64,000 nt of DNA from Elephas maximus indicus. Its lineage: Eukaryota; Chordata; Mammalia; Proboscidea; Elephantidae. Positions 44,406 to 54,949 of the stretch are shown piece by piece; the first letter of the stretch is position 1, and each line of letters begins with the position of its first letter. The DNA lies in NCBI RefSeq assembly GCF_024166365.1, contig NC_064831.1:31052768-31116767 (forward strand), given 5' to 3'. The position numbers and the translations under genes were made by a program. The notes under the pieces are model-generated. The model did no database searches. It saw only the letters and a list, made by a program, of their open reading frames with translations, and was not told the DNA's origin.

Positions 44406-45102
44406 ACCAGTGCTTAATTTTTGGTCTTACAAGGAAATGAATATTTAATCATTCTTACACATGGGACTAAAAAACAGCTTAAAATGCCACTAATAAGATG
44501 TGTTTTACAATGATGGTGGAATAGACTAAAAGTCAACCATCTGGAGAGCACAAATTCATTTATTTAAAAACCTCTTGAAGTTAAATTGCTAGAATTTTTA
44601 AACTACAAGAAGCAAAAAAAGAGGATGCTATATATTACTGATAATTGTATGCAAAGCATTGGGGAAAACTGCTACTTAAAAAAAAAAAAAAACCAGTGGC
44701 AGCTGTTTCTGCCATTTAGGGGCATAATTCATTCACTCTGGGGTAGATGATCCTTTTGTTAAAGAAAAACATCTTTAACGGCATTATTATATACTGCTAA
44801 TTTCCTACCCTATATCCACTCTTCCCACTTTCCTTATTGACAGAACTCCAACCTCACTTTTGGTAACAATGCCCAGCTAAGTATATATCTCAGACTTCTT
44901 CAGAGCTAGGCATGGCCTTGAAACACCGCTCTAGTCAATATGACCTAAAGAGAAGTCTGCTGGGAACCGTAGGAAAGGACTGGCTTTCCTCATACAGGCA
45001 CCAGCCTTTCTTCCTTACTCCAGTCTACAATGTGGATGTGACTCATTGGGCACTAGGCTTGATGAAAGCCAACATAATACGGAACATGATACGGATAGCA
45101 GT
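44406..45102. other. No recognised feature; possible old repeat
   Basis: A run at 44690 of about 13 A. The segment 44800-45118, together with 45316-45410, may be an old repeat split by the SINE, but I cannot name it. Confidence 0.35.
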
Positions 45103-45118
45103 AAGGACGGTCTAAAAG

Positions 45119-45313
45119 GAGCCCCGTGGTGCAATGGTGAAGCTGCTAACAGAAAGGTTGGGGGTTCGAACCCATCTGCTGCTCCACAGAAGAAAACACC
45201 TGGCAATCTGCTCCCGTAAAGATTTCAGCCTAGGAAGCCCTGTGGGGGCAGTTCTGTTCTGTCCTATTGGGTTGGTATGAGTCGGAATCAACTCGACGGC
45301 ATACAACAACAGC
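45119..45313 (+). mobile_element. AfroSINE with acaac tail
   Basis: ggagccccgtggtgcaatgg ... tcggaatcaactcgacggca, then tacaacaacagc. Flanked by near-duplicates aaggacggtc and aaggatggtc. Confidence 0.9.
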
Positions 45314-45315
45314 AA

Positions 45316-46060
45316 GGATGGTCAATGATGAGAAATAGCCTGGGTACCTGATGCCATTACTGAGCTGCTGCACCAGCCTTCAACTTCCTACTATTGGACT
45401 TTTTATTAAGAAAAACAGTGAATGTATATTTATGCCTGTTGGGTTTTCTGTTATTTGTATCTGTATACATTATCAACAATGAATTTTGGTGCAATTTTTT
45501 TTTTTTTTTGGTGCAAAGTGGAGATCCAAGAGATTTGAATTGCTTGCTCAATAAAGGAATCTTGTGTTCAAGGAGACAGCTCTGGAAAGATGTGAGGAGG
45601 GTGTGGGAGTTAGAATAGCAAATACAGTGTGATTGGAAGAGACCTATGAAGAGACATAATCTATAAGAAATTCCCTAAGATTATAACCGGCCAATACAGT
45701 TTTAGGACAAGATATACATACATACTATTTGGCATCAATTTTGAAGTTGTTTCCTGTGCTATCATGTAAGTTGATTCCCATACTATAATAACCATCTGAG
45801 ATCCCTAAACCAAAAACTTTGCTACAAAGAACAGTCTTATGTTGATAAAATGAAAGGGTAGTGGCATCCAATATGGGGGCAAGTTATTGAAATAATTTGG
45901 GGATATTAGCCGTAGCAGGGAAAGCTGCCTCTTTACTTCTCATAGCATATAGGGTGGCATGTCATGATATTTTGTTTAGTTATTAAAAGAAGTATCAACC
46001 CTGGAATGAAAGGCTGAAGAACCTGAGGATATTTATTGAAAAAAACGGGGGGAAGAAAAA
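45316..46060. other. No recognised feature
   Basis: No gene or repeat that I can support; T run near 45497. Confidence 0.4.
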
Positions 46061-46061
46061 A

Positions 46062-46096
46062 ACCAAGCCTGCCGCTGTTGTGTCGATTCCAACTGG
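46062..46096 (-). repeat. AfroSINE tail scrap, antisense
   Basis: cctgccgctgttgtgtcgat, then tccaac, directly abutting the next SINE. Confidence 0.6.
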
Positions 46097-46252
46097 AAGA
46101 GCCCTGGTGCTGCAGTGGCTGAGTTTGGCTGCTAACCAAAAGGTCATCAGTTTGAACCCACCAGCCACTTCTTGGGAACCCTATGGGACAGTTCTATTCT
46201 GTCCTATAGGGTCAATATGAGTCAGATTTGACCTGACAGCAGCAGGTTATTT
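46097..46252 (+). mobile_element. AfroSINE
   Basis: aagagccctggtgctgcagt ... ggtcaatatgagtcagattt ... gacagcagcaggttat. Confidence 0.9.
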
Positions 46253-46867
46253 GTTGAAAAGGAAGACTTACACAAATACCTGGAAGGGAAGGGGTGCTGA
46301 TGCTGGAATATGTGGCACCTTTTTTCCCAGAAGAGTCAATCTCTAACTCTTTTAAAGGTGCTTTTTTTCTTTTCTTTGGAAGTTCTTTTGTAATTTGGGT
46401 TGGAACTCAGAACTCATGTTTCTACAAAAACAGTATAACAAAAGGGGGTAAGATTCTCATGCCAGGTCACAAAAGCCCGTATAACCCAATCTCTCTAGAC
46501 AAGAATGCCAATAACGTAATTGCTATTATTTACAATAATGTTTCTAAATGCAAACTTGGTATAAAACTCACCCACTTAGCTTAATAAAACTCTGTTTTGC
46601 TCAGACGACAATCTGATAGAGATCAGACAGTACTCCTCTAAGAAATAACCCAGGAATCTGAATGTCTATCATGTGATCCAGTATTTTAAAGTTCTTTGCT
46701 TCTGGCATTGTTGGAAGGGAGAAATCACAAACTGATTATCTCGTGGGAGACTTTAGGGATCAAGCCTAGAAGTGACACATATCACTTCTGCCCACATTCT
46801 AGTGGCCAAAGTTATCACATGGCCTCAAGAGAGACTGGGAAATACAGTCTTCCTACATAGTCAGGAA
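46253..46867. other. No recognised feature
   Basis: No gene or repeat; the frame at 46294-46584 shows no domain. Confidence 0.4.
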
Positions 46868-47058
46868 AGAGCCCTGGTGGTGCGGTGATTAAGTGCTTGG
46901 CCGCTAACCTTAACGTTGGCGGTTGAAATCCACCAGCCACTCTGTGGGAGAAGGATGTGGCAGTCTGCTTCTGTAAAGATACATTCTTGGGAACCCTATG
47001 GGACAGTTCTACTCTCAGTTAGAATCCATTCTGTGGTAAAGTTTTTTTTTTTTTTTTT
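46868..47058 (+). mobile_element. AfroSINE
   Basis: gagccctggtggtgcggtga ... gatgtggcagtctgcttctg ... gttagaatccattctgtggt, followed by T run. The 3' part is internally shortened. Confidence 0.85.
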
Positions 47059-47156
47059 GAATGTGGGCAGGAAAAGGGAAAAGGAATGTGGGCATCTTGC
47101 ACCTACTTTGCAAGGTTTTGTGAAGATTAAATAACTGCATAGTCTAGGTTCTTGAC

Positions 47157-47202
47157 AGACCCTGTGGAGCACTTCTACTCAGAGCAGAGTTGCCATATGA
47201 CC
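47157..47202 (+). repeat. AfroSINE variant B scrap
   Basis: accctgtggagcacttctac, then agagttgccatatga. Isolated fragment. Confidence 0.5.
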
Positions 47203-48089
47203 CTTTCCTTCCTTGGGTATCAGTTCAGGACATAACTGTGCTGTTGGTGGGTTCTGGTGGCAGAGGACTCCTGTCAAAGGACCTTGTAAAGGAAAACAGG
47301 TGCATATTCTAGTAGGCCTAAGCTGAAGATCTGGTAGCCTGAAAGGTGGGTAGAAAATAAGAGAAGGTAAGAACTGTGAAGTTATGTGCTCTTGAGAGGG
47401 TTCCTAGAAAGTTAGAACAAATTTGAGATGGGAAAGAGGTATTAAAGGTTTAGCTGGGAGAAAGGAATCTTCAGAGTCTAAAAAAATGTATAGGTTACCT
47501 TCTGAAGATGGGGGGCGCTTGGTACCTCAGTGGGTGACTCTTCCAAATACTAAAGCTGCATTAAGTGCTGTGAAAGGTGAGTAAAACACAGCTATTAAAG
47601 AGGGGTGGATCATCCTTTACTAAAAATACACGATGCTCTTAGCAGACTTAAAAATACAACACTTTTTAAAAACAAGGGATATATGATATAAAGCAATTAC
47701 TTCCAAATATTATTGGATAGTTCAGTTTTTAGTTTCCCTAAGACTACATTTAAATGCTACTAGAGAATGCAAGATTATGAGCCTTGATTGGATCCTGGTT
47801 GGGAGGGGTGTCTATCAGAAACACTGTTGGGGCAATTAGGGAAATATAAATATGAACTAGATTTAGATATTAGAGATTTAAAAATTTTTCTTAGGAGATA
47901 CCTGTTGATCTCCTGGGAGCAAAGCATCACGGTATCTGCAAGTTAACTTCCAAACTGTTCAGAAAAAAGTACATATATAAAACAAATACAGGAAAATGTT
48001 AATAATTATGAAATCTAGGTACAAGGTACAGGGACATACACTGTATTACATTTTCAATGTTTATTTAAAAAAAATTATCATAATAAAAA
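47203..48089. other. Mostly unassigned; L1M 3' end near 47940-48089
   Basis: aaaatgttaataattatgaa, then attttcaatgtttatttaaa, then A-rich end resembles L1ME-type 3' ends. The rest is unassigned. Confidence 0.4.
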
Positions 48090-48239
48090 TTTGAAAAATG
48101 ACAAATAGGATCAAAGGTTTCTAGCATGTGATCATGAATTTGCTTATCAAGAGAACACAGTCACCCATTTATTCATAGAATACATCATCAGATGATAAAG
48201 TAGATTGAATAGTTCCGGATGGTAATGACTCGGGTCAAG

Positions 48240-48350
48240 TATTGAGCCTGGCACACACTAGGCATTAGACTGCAAGTTCCTGGAAGCTAGGGACAAGTTC
48301 TTTTTTGTTTTTTCACTACTATATGTCTGGAACCTAGTAGAGTACTAGGA
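48240..48350 (+). repeat. Possible L2 3' fragment
   Basis: gagcctggcacacactaggc ... ctgcaagttcctggaagcta ... tggaacctagtagagta is L2-like, but disordered. Confidence 0.4.
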
Positions 48351-48542
48351 AATAAAAAGAAAAAATTTTTTTTTTTTTAATAAATAGTAGGTAATAATTA
48401 CACTTTTTTGTTAATTGAATGGTGAAGTAAATGCAACAATTCTATGCTCATAGTAAACATCCTAACCATTTTGTTTCCTACATATCACTGCTTTTGGGAA
48501 GTTAAAACAAACATAAATATTAATAATATTTATGTAACTAGT

Positions 48543-48704
48543 CAAACCAAATCCAGTGCCATCCAGTTGATTTCGCCTCATAGCCATCCTATAGGACAAA
48601 GTAGAACTGCCCCATAGAGTTTCCAAGAAGCACCTGGTGGATTTGAACTGCCAAACCTTTGGTTAGCAGCCATAGCACTTAACCACTATGCCACCAGGGT
48701 TTCC
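48543..48704 (-). mobile_element. AfroSINE, short type, antisense, 11-bp TSD
   Basis: Flanked by ATGTAACTAGT (48532-48542 and 48705-48715). The body has caaatccagtgccatccagt and ctatgccaccagggtttcc. Confidence 0.95.
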
Positions 48705-48715
48705 ATGTAACTAGT

Positions 48716-49609
48716 ACCTATTGTTAATTCAATAACTCTAACTCAACTATGAATTTTGAGCCTTGAAATTTTAAAGCCTTGGTTCTTCAAAATTAAGTGA
48801 CATCTAAGCCTACCTTAATACTTCTATAAAACTATTTTCCTTAAGCCTATTTTTAATATTTTATTTTAAAAAGAACAGCTGGATTTTATCAGGCAAAAAT
48901 ATTTCACGACTATGACTAAACCAAATGGCATGTATCGTGAAAAATTCCTCCGAAACTTTAAGGTTAAATTATCATAGGTTACAAGTGTTCAAAGTTATTT
49001 ATTTATTTATTTATTTTTCTATTACAAGCAGTAGTCATTTATCATTCATTTTTACAATCAATTTTTCTGAAAGCCCAATTGACGATAAAGGCAATACAGA
49101 GGCAATCTCATCAGTCTCTTAAGTTTTCTAGTTTTTTTTCTTTTATTTAAAAATATCATTAAATTCTGATTTCCTCCAACATTTTAAACAGAATACTGAA
49201 ATTACTAGGGATTGGATCACCAAATCCAAGGGCCTTTTTTGCAACATAGACACTCTAACCACTGTTTCATTTGCGTAAACACTTTTCTCAGCTATCGAGG
49301 AAATATGACAACTCTTTGAAGGAAGAGGCAGCGAGGCCTAGTGAGAAATTGGCTATCAGGATGAAGGGGAGAGTGGAGAAACCTTATTTTTTTAAAGAAA
49401 GTCTTCCATTTAAGTTCTTTTTAGCACTGCTATTATTTACATTACTCTTTTAAAAGTTTTATTTTTTTATCAATCTTAATCTGATCCTAAAGCTTTCAGA
49501 TTTAAAATAAACTTATTCAGTGGTAGAAGAGATTTGCCATGTGGAAGTGAAAAATACTCTACAGCCTTGGGCGTTAATTTACCTTATCGATCCATAAGAC
49601 CAACAGTCA
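48716..49609. other. No gene; (TTTA)n simple repeat at about 48994-49018
   Basis: AT-rich. A short TTTA microsatellite is the only notable item. Confidence 0.5.
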
Positions 49610-49726
49610 GTGTGATACAATGGCAAGTATACTGTATTGAAGATTGAGGTGGAGTCTAGGCTTCCTATTTACTTGCTCTCATGACCCTGGGTAAGTAATT
49701 TAATTTCTTTAGGTTAGGTCTTCTCC
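49610..49726 (+). repeat. MIR SINE (left part)
   Basis: gaggtggagtctaggcttcc ... ctctcatgaccctgggtaag ... ttaatttctttagg. Truncated by the SINE that follows. Confidence 0.6.
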
Positions 49727-49922
49727 AATCTGAGTGGCGTAAACAGTTAAGTGAGCGACTACTAGCTGAAAGACTGGCAGCTGGAACACACCCAGAAATG
49801 CCTCAAGAGACAGGCCTGGTGATCAGTTTCCATAAAGTCACAGTCTTGGAAACCCTATGGGGCAGTTTTACTCTACACACAGAGTTGCTGTAAGTCTGAA
49901 TCAATTTGTCAGCAACTAATAA
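49727..49922 (+). mobile_element. AfroSINE variant B
   Basis: gagtggcgtaaacagttaag ... gagacaggcctggtgatcag ... gtctgaatcaatttgtcagc, then aactaataac. Confidence 0.85.
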
Positions 49923-50330
49923 CGAAAATGGTTTTAAATTATCACTGACTCTACACAAAGAACTGACAGGTAAGAAAATGATAAAAAGTTAAATGCAATG
50001 AATTGGGAAAATTGTTCAGGCAGCGACATGGATGGTGTGTATTTGATGTTAATGAAGGGAAATAAAAAATATCCACATATTTTAGCAGAAACTTTAGGAG
50101 GAAAGAAAAAGCCACTGCAACTTCTGTAAAATAAATGTATCTGGTAAATGAAAAAAAATCTGTGCTGTGGGGAATGGTTTGTTATATAGTTGCCTCTTAA
50201 AAAATACAAATCAACAGAAACAGGGTTTACTTACACAGATTCAAGAGAATAAAAATTGCCTTTACATATTTGAGGGATACTAAACACAGGCAAAACAAAA
50301 CTACCATGAAGGATTCCAGGATGCGGTTAA
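49923..50330. other. No recognised feature
   Basis: AT-rich, no gene or repeat. Confidence 0.4.
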
Positions 50331-50485
50331 AAAGCCCAGTGCTGTCTGGTCGATTCCGACTCATAGGCACCCTGTAGGACAGAGCAGAGTTGCCCCCTAG
50401 GGTTTCCAAGAAGCAGCTGGCAGATCAGAACAGCTAACTTTTTGGCAAACGGATGAGCTCTTATCCACTGCACCACTAGGGCTCC
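50331..50485 (-). mobile_element. AfroSINE, short type, antisense
   Basis: agcccagtgctgtctggtcg ... tttccaagaagcagctggca ... cactgcaccactagggctcc. Confidence 0.85.
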
Positions 50486-50699
50486 AGTATGCAGTGGCAG
50501 CAATAATTTAGTAGCTGAAGGCATGGCATAACTTGGAAAGGTAAGAAGTATATTTAAAAAAATAGTCCTACAGTCTTACTTTTAAGAAGTTTAAAAATAG
50601 AATGAAGTAAGCTATAATTATTATTTTGGAAAGAACTTAACACAGCTATAACTTATTATTTGGTGGTATAACCTTATCTGAAATAAGGTGGAATGCAAA

Positions 50700-51600
50700 A
50701 GAATATTGGAAAATGAGGCATCAGAGATTAGACATTAGTAAGGTAAGACCGCACTTCACAAAAGAGAAAATCCAAATGTCTAGTAGATATATGAGACGGT
50801 CCTCAGCAGCATCAGTAACTAGGGAAATGCAAGTTAAAAGCACAATGAGATACTACTACACACCCATCAGACTGGCGAAACTGAAAACGACTGACATTAG
50901 TGAGTGTAGTTGAGGGTAGGGAACAATGAGATGCAGACACAGCTGGTGGGAGTGTAACATTTTAGAAAATAGCATGGCATTATTTATTCGAGTTTGGTGA
51001 TACGTATAACCACTCCCAGGTGTATATATTAGAGAAATTGAGGTAGATATGGTAGAAGACATATATGAAGAATGTTTACAGCAGCAGTGTTTATAAGCCT
51101 GCAAATGGAAACAACCCAGATGTCCATCAACAACCGAACAGCTAAATAAATTGTGACATGTTGCTACAATGGAACCCTGTAATGTGCACCAATGAAAAGG
51201 GATAAATTACAGCTAAATGCAACAACATGGATTAAAATCAATGTTTTGAGAAAAAGAAGTACAATAGATTACACGCTATGTAAATATGTAGTCCCTGTTA
51301 AATAAAGTTCAAAAGAAAGGGCAAAACTGAACAATATATTGTTTAGGGATGCATGCTTGTAATAAAATAAAGGAAAGTGAGGAAATGGTTATCATGAAAG
51401 TTAGAATAATGGTTACCTAGAGCAGGGAGGGCAAGTTATGGTCAGGAAAGGTCACCAGGGGGCTTTGGGTATACTTGCAATGTTCCAATACTTGACCTGG
51501 TTAATTGGTTACATGGTGGTTTCCTTCATCATCACTCAATGTACTGTATAACTGTTTTATGCATTTTTATGTATACTTCACAATGAAAACGCTAAAATTG
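50700..51600 (+). repeat. Ancient L1M ORF2 C-terminus and 3' UTR
   Basis: aatgcaagttaaaagcacaa ... gatactactacacacccatc ... gagaaattgaggtagatatg ... cccagatgtccatcaacaac ... gtactgtataactgttttat. ORF2 end to 3' UTR in order, heavily mutated. Confidence 0.75.
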
Positions 51601-53379
51601 ATGTACTAGATGAATTGCATATGGTATCTTTTAGAAATAAGCTATTTTGCTGAATAATTTAGCTTATTACATCTTTGACAGTAAAAACCACTGATGTGGG
51701 ATATTAAAACCTTGATTAAATAGTTTCTAAGACCTCGCTTTCGTGGGTTAGCGGTAAAAAAACACTATACAGCTATCCCTTTGTTATGTTTTACCATGAT
51801 ACGCAGATCTTTGTCATGAACAAATTGATGAAACAGGAAGACCTGTTACCTAAACTTCAGATTTTTGAATTCTGAGTTAACTAGCTCCTCTGAGTTAATA
51901 AGCCACACAAGGAACAAAAGTAGAAATTGGAAATGTTCCTCCTCTCTAGTCACCAGTTCCAGCTGTTCCCTCCTGTTATGGTGGGTGGTAAGGTGGGCCG
52001 ATCTTGCCTAGTAAGATTGGTGCAGCTGTTGCTTCGTAAGTAGGTGTCTCAGAGCTCTCCTCAGTGACGTTCTATCAGCTCTGAGGCTCTGAGGTGCAGT
52101 CACTGACAATACAAACAGATGGGGCTGCTGGAGAATCCTGTGCGGCTCTTCTGGAGATGCACCCTGCTGGCCTGTGGAAGGAACTCTGATGTTTGCACTC
52201 TTCTCATTTAAAGCCCCAGGAGCTAAAAATCTGAGTTGTTCAGTTTCACAAACTCTCCTAAGCCTGTGTTTTTTACTCATTCAATTTCCACCATTCCCCT
52301 ACTGTACGACAGGAAGAGGGACAAAAACCAAAGATTTATTTTGTAGCCATTTGGGGCCGCTGCTTGTTTGTCTGACTTCCTGTGAGTCTTATTTGGAAGG
52401 ATACAGCAAGGGATTGGTTAGGTAAAGACAATCAAATGCAGGGTATTTATCCTGGTTCTTGGGACTTGAGGTCAAGAACGGTAGGGTCAGATGCTGCTTT
52501 GTGAGTCATGCCTTGCTTCTGGAGTGCCTCTCATCCCCTTCTCTGCAACATTTAAATAAAAATGAATCCTTGGATTTGCCCAGTTAGAGGTTTCCTTAGT
52601 CTACAGTTTGCATATGGTGGTTGCCGTAGTACCCCAAATCTGCCAGCTTCTATCCCCCAGCTGGAAATACCCATTACTGCTGCTTCCAAGGAGGTAAGGT
52701 GTGTGCGGTTCAGCGACAGAACTATCTAACCTGCTTCCTTTCATCATTCCTCCTGCTTTTAGCTCCTTCTCACACTAGCCACCAGGTCAGGTTCAAGACA
52801 GATTTCTTAGAATTCTGATCCTTTTCTTCTTCCCCTAGAGAACTACACTTTTAACTTCATGAATTTTTACTTGAATTTATTTTCTAAGCTAACATTTGTC
52901 GGAAACGCTGCGTAACAATAATAATATTTATTTCAGAAAAAAAAAGCCTTTGAGTCAGATCTAAAACACATGCCAAGATTTCTTTAAGAGCTTAATGGAC
53001 ACTGAACGACAACCAAGACCAGTCAAGAAGCTACAACCACAGGCAAGAATGATTTTACTAAAAGTGAGGCAGTGCTAAATTCTCCCCTGGAAAAAGTCTG
53101 AAATCCTTCTACAATCTCCCAGAGGCTGGCTCTCTTCGAATTCCCCTCTCTCCTGCCCCACCAACGATCTACGGGAGGCTGGCTCCCTTTTACCCCCTCC
53201 ACCCCACAGCAATTCTCCTCCTTTTTCAACAAAGACTCAGGTCGTGACTTCGTACTCAAGCCGCACCACTATGTAGTTCCATAGGAGGGGGGTACATTAC
53301 AACTCTCATCTTTATAATGCATTGCAGTTTACAAAGCGCTTGCACTTCCATCATCTCCTCTGAGCTCCTCCAGTGACTC
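51601..53379. other. Upstream flank of the CpG island; no recognised gene
   Basis: 1.8 kb with no supported exon. Segment 53295-53345 (ctttataatgcattgcagtt ... acaaagcgcttgca) could be an antisense MIR-like fragment. Antisense frames at 52008-52280 and 53023-53259 have no clear domain. Confidence 0.4.
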
Positions 53380-53770
53380 GTGAGGGAGGCATTCATTCAT
53401 TCATCAAACATCTGCTTGGCCCGACCACAAGCTATCGAGCGCTGCGTCTCATCCCACACCATGGGAAGAGCGGGGCGCTCGCTCCTCCGAGCAGGTGTAG
53501 CGAAGCAGTCTACAGGACAACTTCTCGCTCAGTCCGGCTCAGGGCCCCTTTTGGGCCAAATGCCTCACCTTTGGGTGATGCACGCCCGAGCGCAGTCGCA
53601 CGGCCTGGGCCTCCTCCTAGCTCCCAAAGGAGCAGTCACCACTTGCCCTGAAGGAAACCGCTACAGAGCAAGCTCCCTCGCCGCTCTCAGGTCAGGGGTA
53701 AGATCAGGCGGCAGCTTAGGCTCGACTCGGCTCCTCCCCTTCCTCTCTTCAGTTCTGACGCGGCCGCAGA

Positions 53771-53794
53771 GGCGGCGGCGGCGGCGGCGGCGGC
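53771..53794 (+). repeat. (GGC)8 trinucleotide repeat
   Basis: Eight uninterrupted GGC units just upstream of the inferred transcription start. Length can vary between individuals, so it is a candidate polymorphic site. Confidence 0.95.
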
Positions 53795-53972
53795 CGCAGC
53801 GAGTCCCGCGGCCCGAGGCGCACCCACCCGCTCGCCGATCCCCGACTTCCTCTTCCCTTCGAGCGTCATCAGAGCGCGTCAGAGTTGCCCAGGGCGGGGT
53901 GGGTGGAAAGGGAAAAAAAAGGCCAGCGGCGGAAGCCTCAGAGCGGAAAAAAAGGGAGGGGGGACGAGAGCG

Positions 53973-53985
53973 GTTGCTAGGTGAC
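53973..53985 (+). promoter_or_regulatory. RFX X-box-like motif
   Basis: GTTGCTAGGTGAC fits the RFX-type palindromic consensus (GTTGCC..GGYAAC) with one weak half. It lies next to a CRE-like and an NRF1-like site. Confidence 0.5.
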
Positions 53986-53986
53986 T

Positions 53987-53993
53987 TGCGTCA
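53987..53993 (+). promoter_or_regulatory. CRE/ATF-like half site
   Basis: TGCGTCA, one base from the TGACGTCA half-site family, 2 bp after the X-box-like motif. Confidence 0.45.
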
Positions 53994-53997
53994 TCGA

Positions 53998-54021
53998 CAT
54001 GCGCCACTTTCCTCCCGCCCC
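53998..54021 (+). promoter_or_regulatory. NRF1-like half site and GC box
   Basis: CATGCGCC at 53998-54005 resembles an NRF1 half-site. CCCGCCCC at 54014-54021 is a Sp/KLF-type GC box. Both are typical proximal elements of CpG-island promoters. Confidence 0.5.
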
Positions 54022-54250
54022 TCTCTCTAGAGTGAGGCGAGAGCTCCGCACAGAGCGAGCAACACTGCGAGCCGAGCTCCCGGCGCTACCGCCACCGAGA
54101 GAGTGAGAGCGAGGGAGCGTCCGAGAGACCCAGCCTCTGTGCACTGGCTACCGCCGAGACCTCCGTCCTAGCCTGGGCCAGCAGGAGCCGCGGCCGCCCC
54201 TCCTCACCCCCCCTCACCTTCCCGGCCGGCAGCGGCGGCTGCACACGCCG

Positions 54251-54286
54251 GAGCCCGAGCCCGAGCCGGAGCCGGAGCCGGAGCCG
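54251..54286 (+). repeat. GAGCCS hexamer repeat
   Basis: Six hexamer units: two GAGCCC followed by four GAGCCG, in the 5' UTR region. It would encode an alternating Glu-Pro run if translated, but no ATG frame covers it. Confidence 0.85.
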
Positions 54287-54442
54287 GCGGCTGGGGGCAG
54301 GGAGGCGGCGACCGCGGGCCGGGGCTGGGCAGCTTCTCCGCGCTGAGAGGACGCTGAGGAGTGGCCGGAGCTTCTGCCTCGTCCCGGGGCGTGAGTGAGG
54401 GACTCCCAAGGTGCAGGGAGGGGGTCTCAGCCGCAGCGACAC

Positions 54443-54532
54443 ATGCGGGAGCCGGGAGCGGGGGCGGCGCCGAGCGGAGCCGGCCGGGTCCCTCGTCTCG
54501 CCGCCGCGTCGTGTACCTGCCCGGGGCCGTAG
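54443..54532 (+). CDS. Upstream ORF 1 (29 codons)
   Basis: ATG at 54443 with stop TAG at 54530-54532. It is arginine/alanine/glycine-rich. The start has A two bases before the ATG and C at +4, so its Kozak context is weak. It lies in the inferred non-coding exon and could dampen translation of the main frame. It may equally be chance in GC-rich DNA. Confidence 0.3.
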   Translation: MREPGAGAAPSGAGRVPRLAAASCTCPGP

Positions 54533-54550
54533 CATCTCGCCCGGGAGTGT

Positions 54551-54613
54551 ATGAGCCGGGACTCCAAGCTCAGAAGCCACCCCCCGATTGGGGGGGCGGG
54601 GACCCCGATGTGA
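54551..54613 (+). CDS. Upstream ORF 2 (20 codons)
   Basis: ATG at 54551, stop TGA at 54611-54613. It begins 18 bp after uORF 1 ends. Its last codon is itself an ATG (54608-54610). No similarity to a known peptide is claimed. Confidence 0.3.
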   Translation: MSRDSKLRSHPPIGGAGTPM

Positions 54614-54943
54614 AGCGGCGGCCGGGGCGGCGAGGAGAGCAGCACCGGCGCCGCCGACCTTCCCCTTCCCCTCAGCCCCCTCGGGGGCCTTCTCCGTTGG
54701 CTAGTCGCCGGCCCCCCGGCTCCTCGCAGGGCTCCGGGAGGAGTTCTCAGCGCCCCCTCCCCCGCCCCAGCCCCAGGGCGGCGGGGCCGGGGGGGACCCG
54801 GGGGGCCGGCCGCAGCCTCCGCCCAGAGGAAACTTTTTATAAAAACAAAATTCGGCGCCTTCAGACGTGACTGTCTCGGGTGAAGTGGCCCTGGAAGGGC
54901 AGAAGCCACAGCCTGACGAGACCCGGGAAGAGGAAAAGAGGAG

Positions 54944-54949
54944 GTAAGC
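54944..54949 (+). promoter_or_regulatory. Splice donor (GTAAGC)
   Basis: GAG|GTAAGC matches the vertebrate 5' splice consensus at six of the most important positions. A second, weaker candidate donor lies at 55138 (AGT|GTGAGT). Confidence 0.7.

Larger units (their letters stand above)
54030..54943 (+). other. Probable first (non-coding) exon
   Basis: Bounded on the right by a strong splice donor, GAG|GTAAGC (54943/54944). The left end is inferred only: the start is placed just after the motif cluster, somewhere near 54030. It contains the ATG-started ORFs at 54443 and 54551, both ending quickly, and no ATG leading into the donor, so the main start codon should be in a later exon outside the window or at least not seen here. 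About 0.9 kb long, unusually long for a 5' UTR exon; part may be upstream promoter. The gene could not be identified. Strand is supported by the donor only. Confidence 0.6.

Noticed and set aside
53380-54030. 216-codon open frame through the CpG island
   Set aside because: Starts at GTG, composition is that of GC-rich DNA, overlaps the promoter motif cluster, and no domain is visible.
54030-54943. Naming the gene downstream of the CpG island
   Set aside because: The exon is non-coding and I do not recognise its sequence with confidence; naming it would be a guess.
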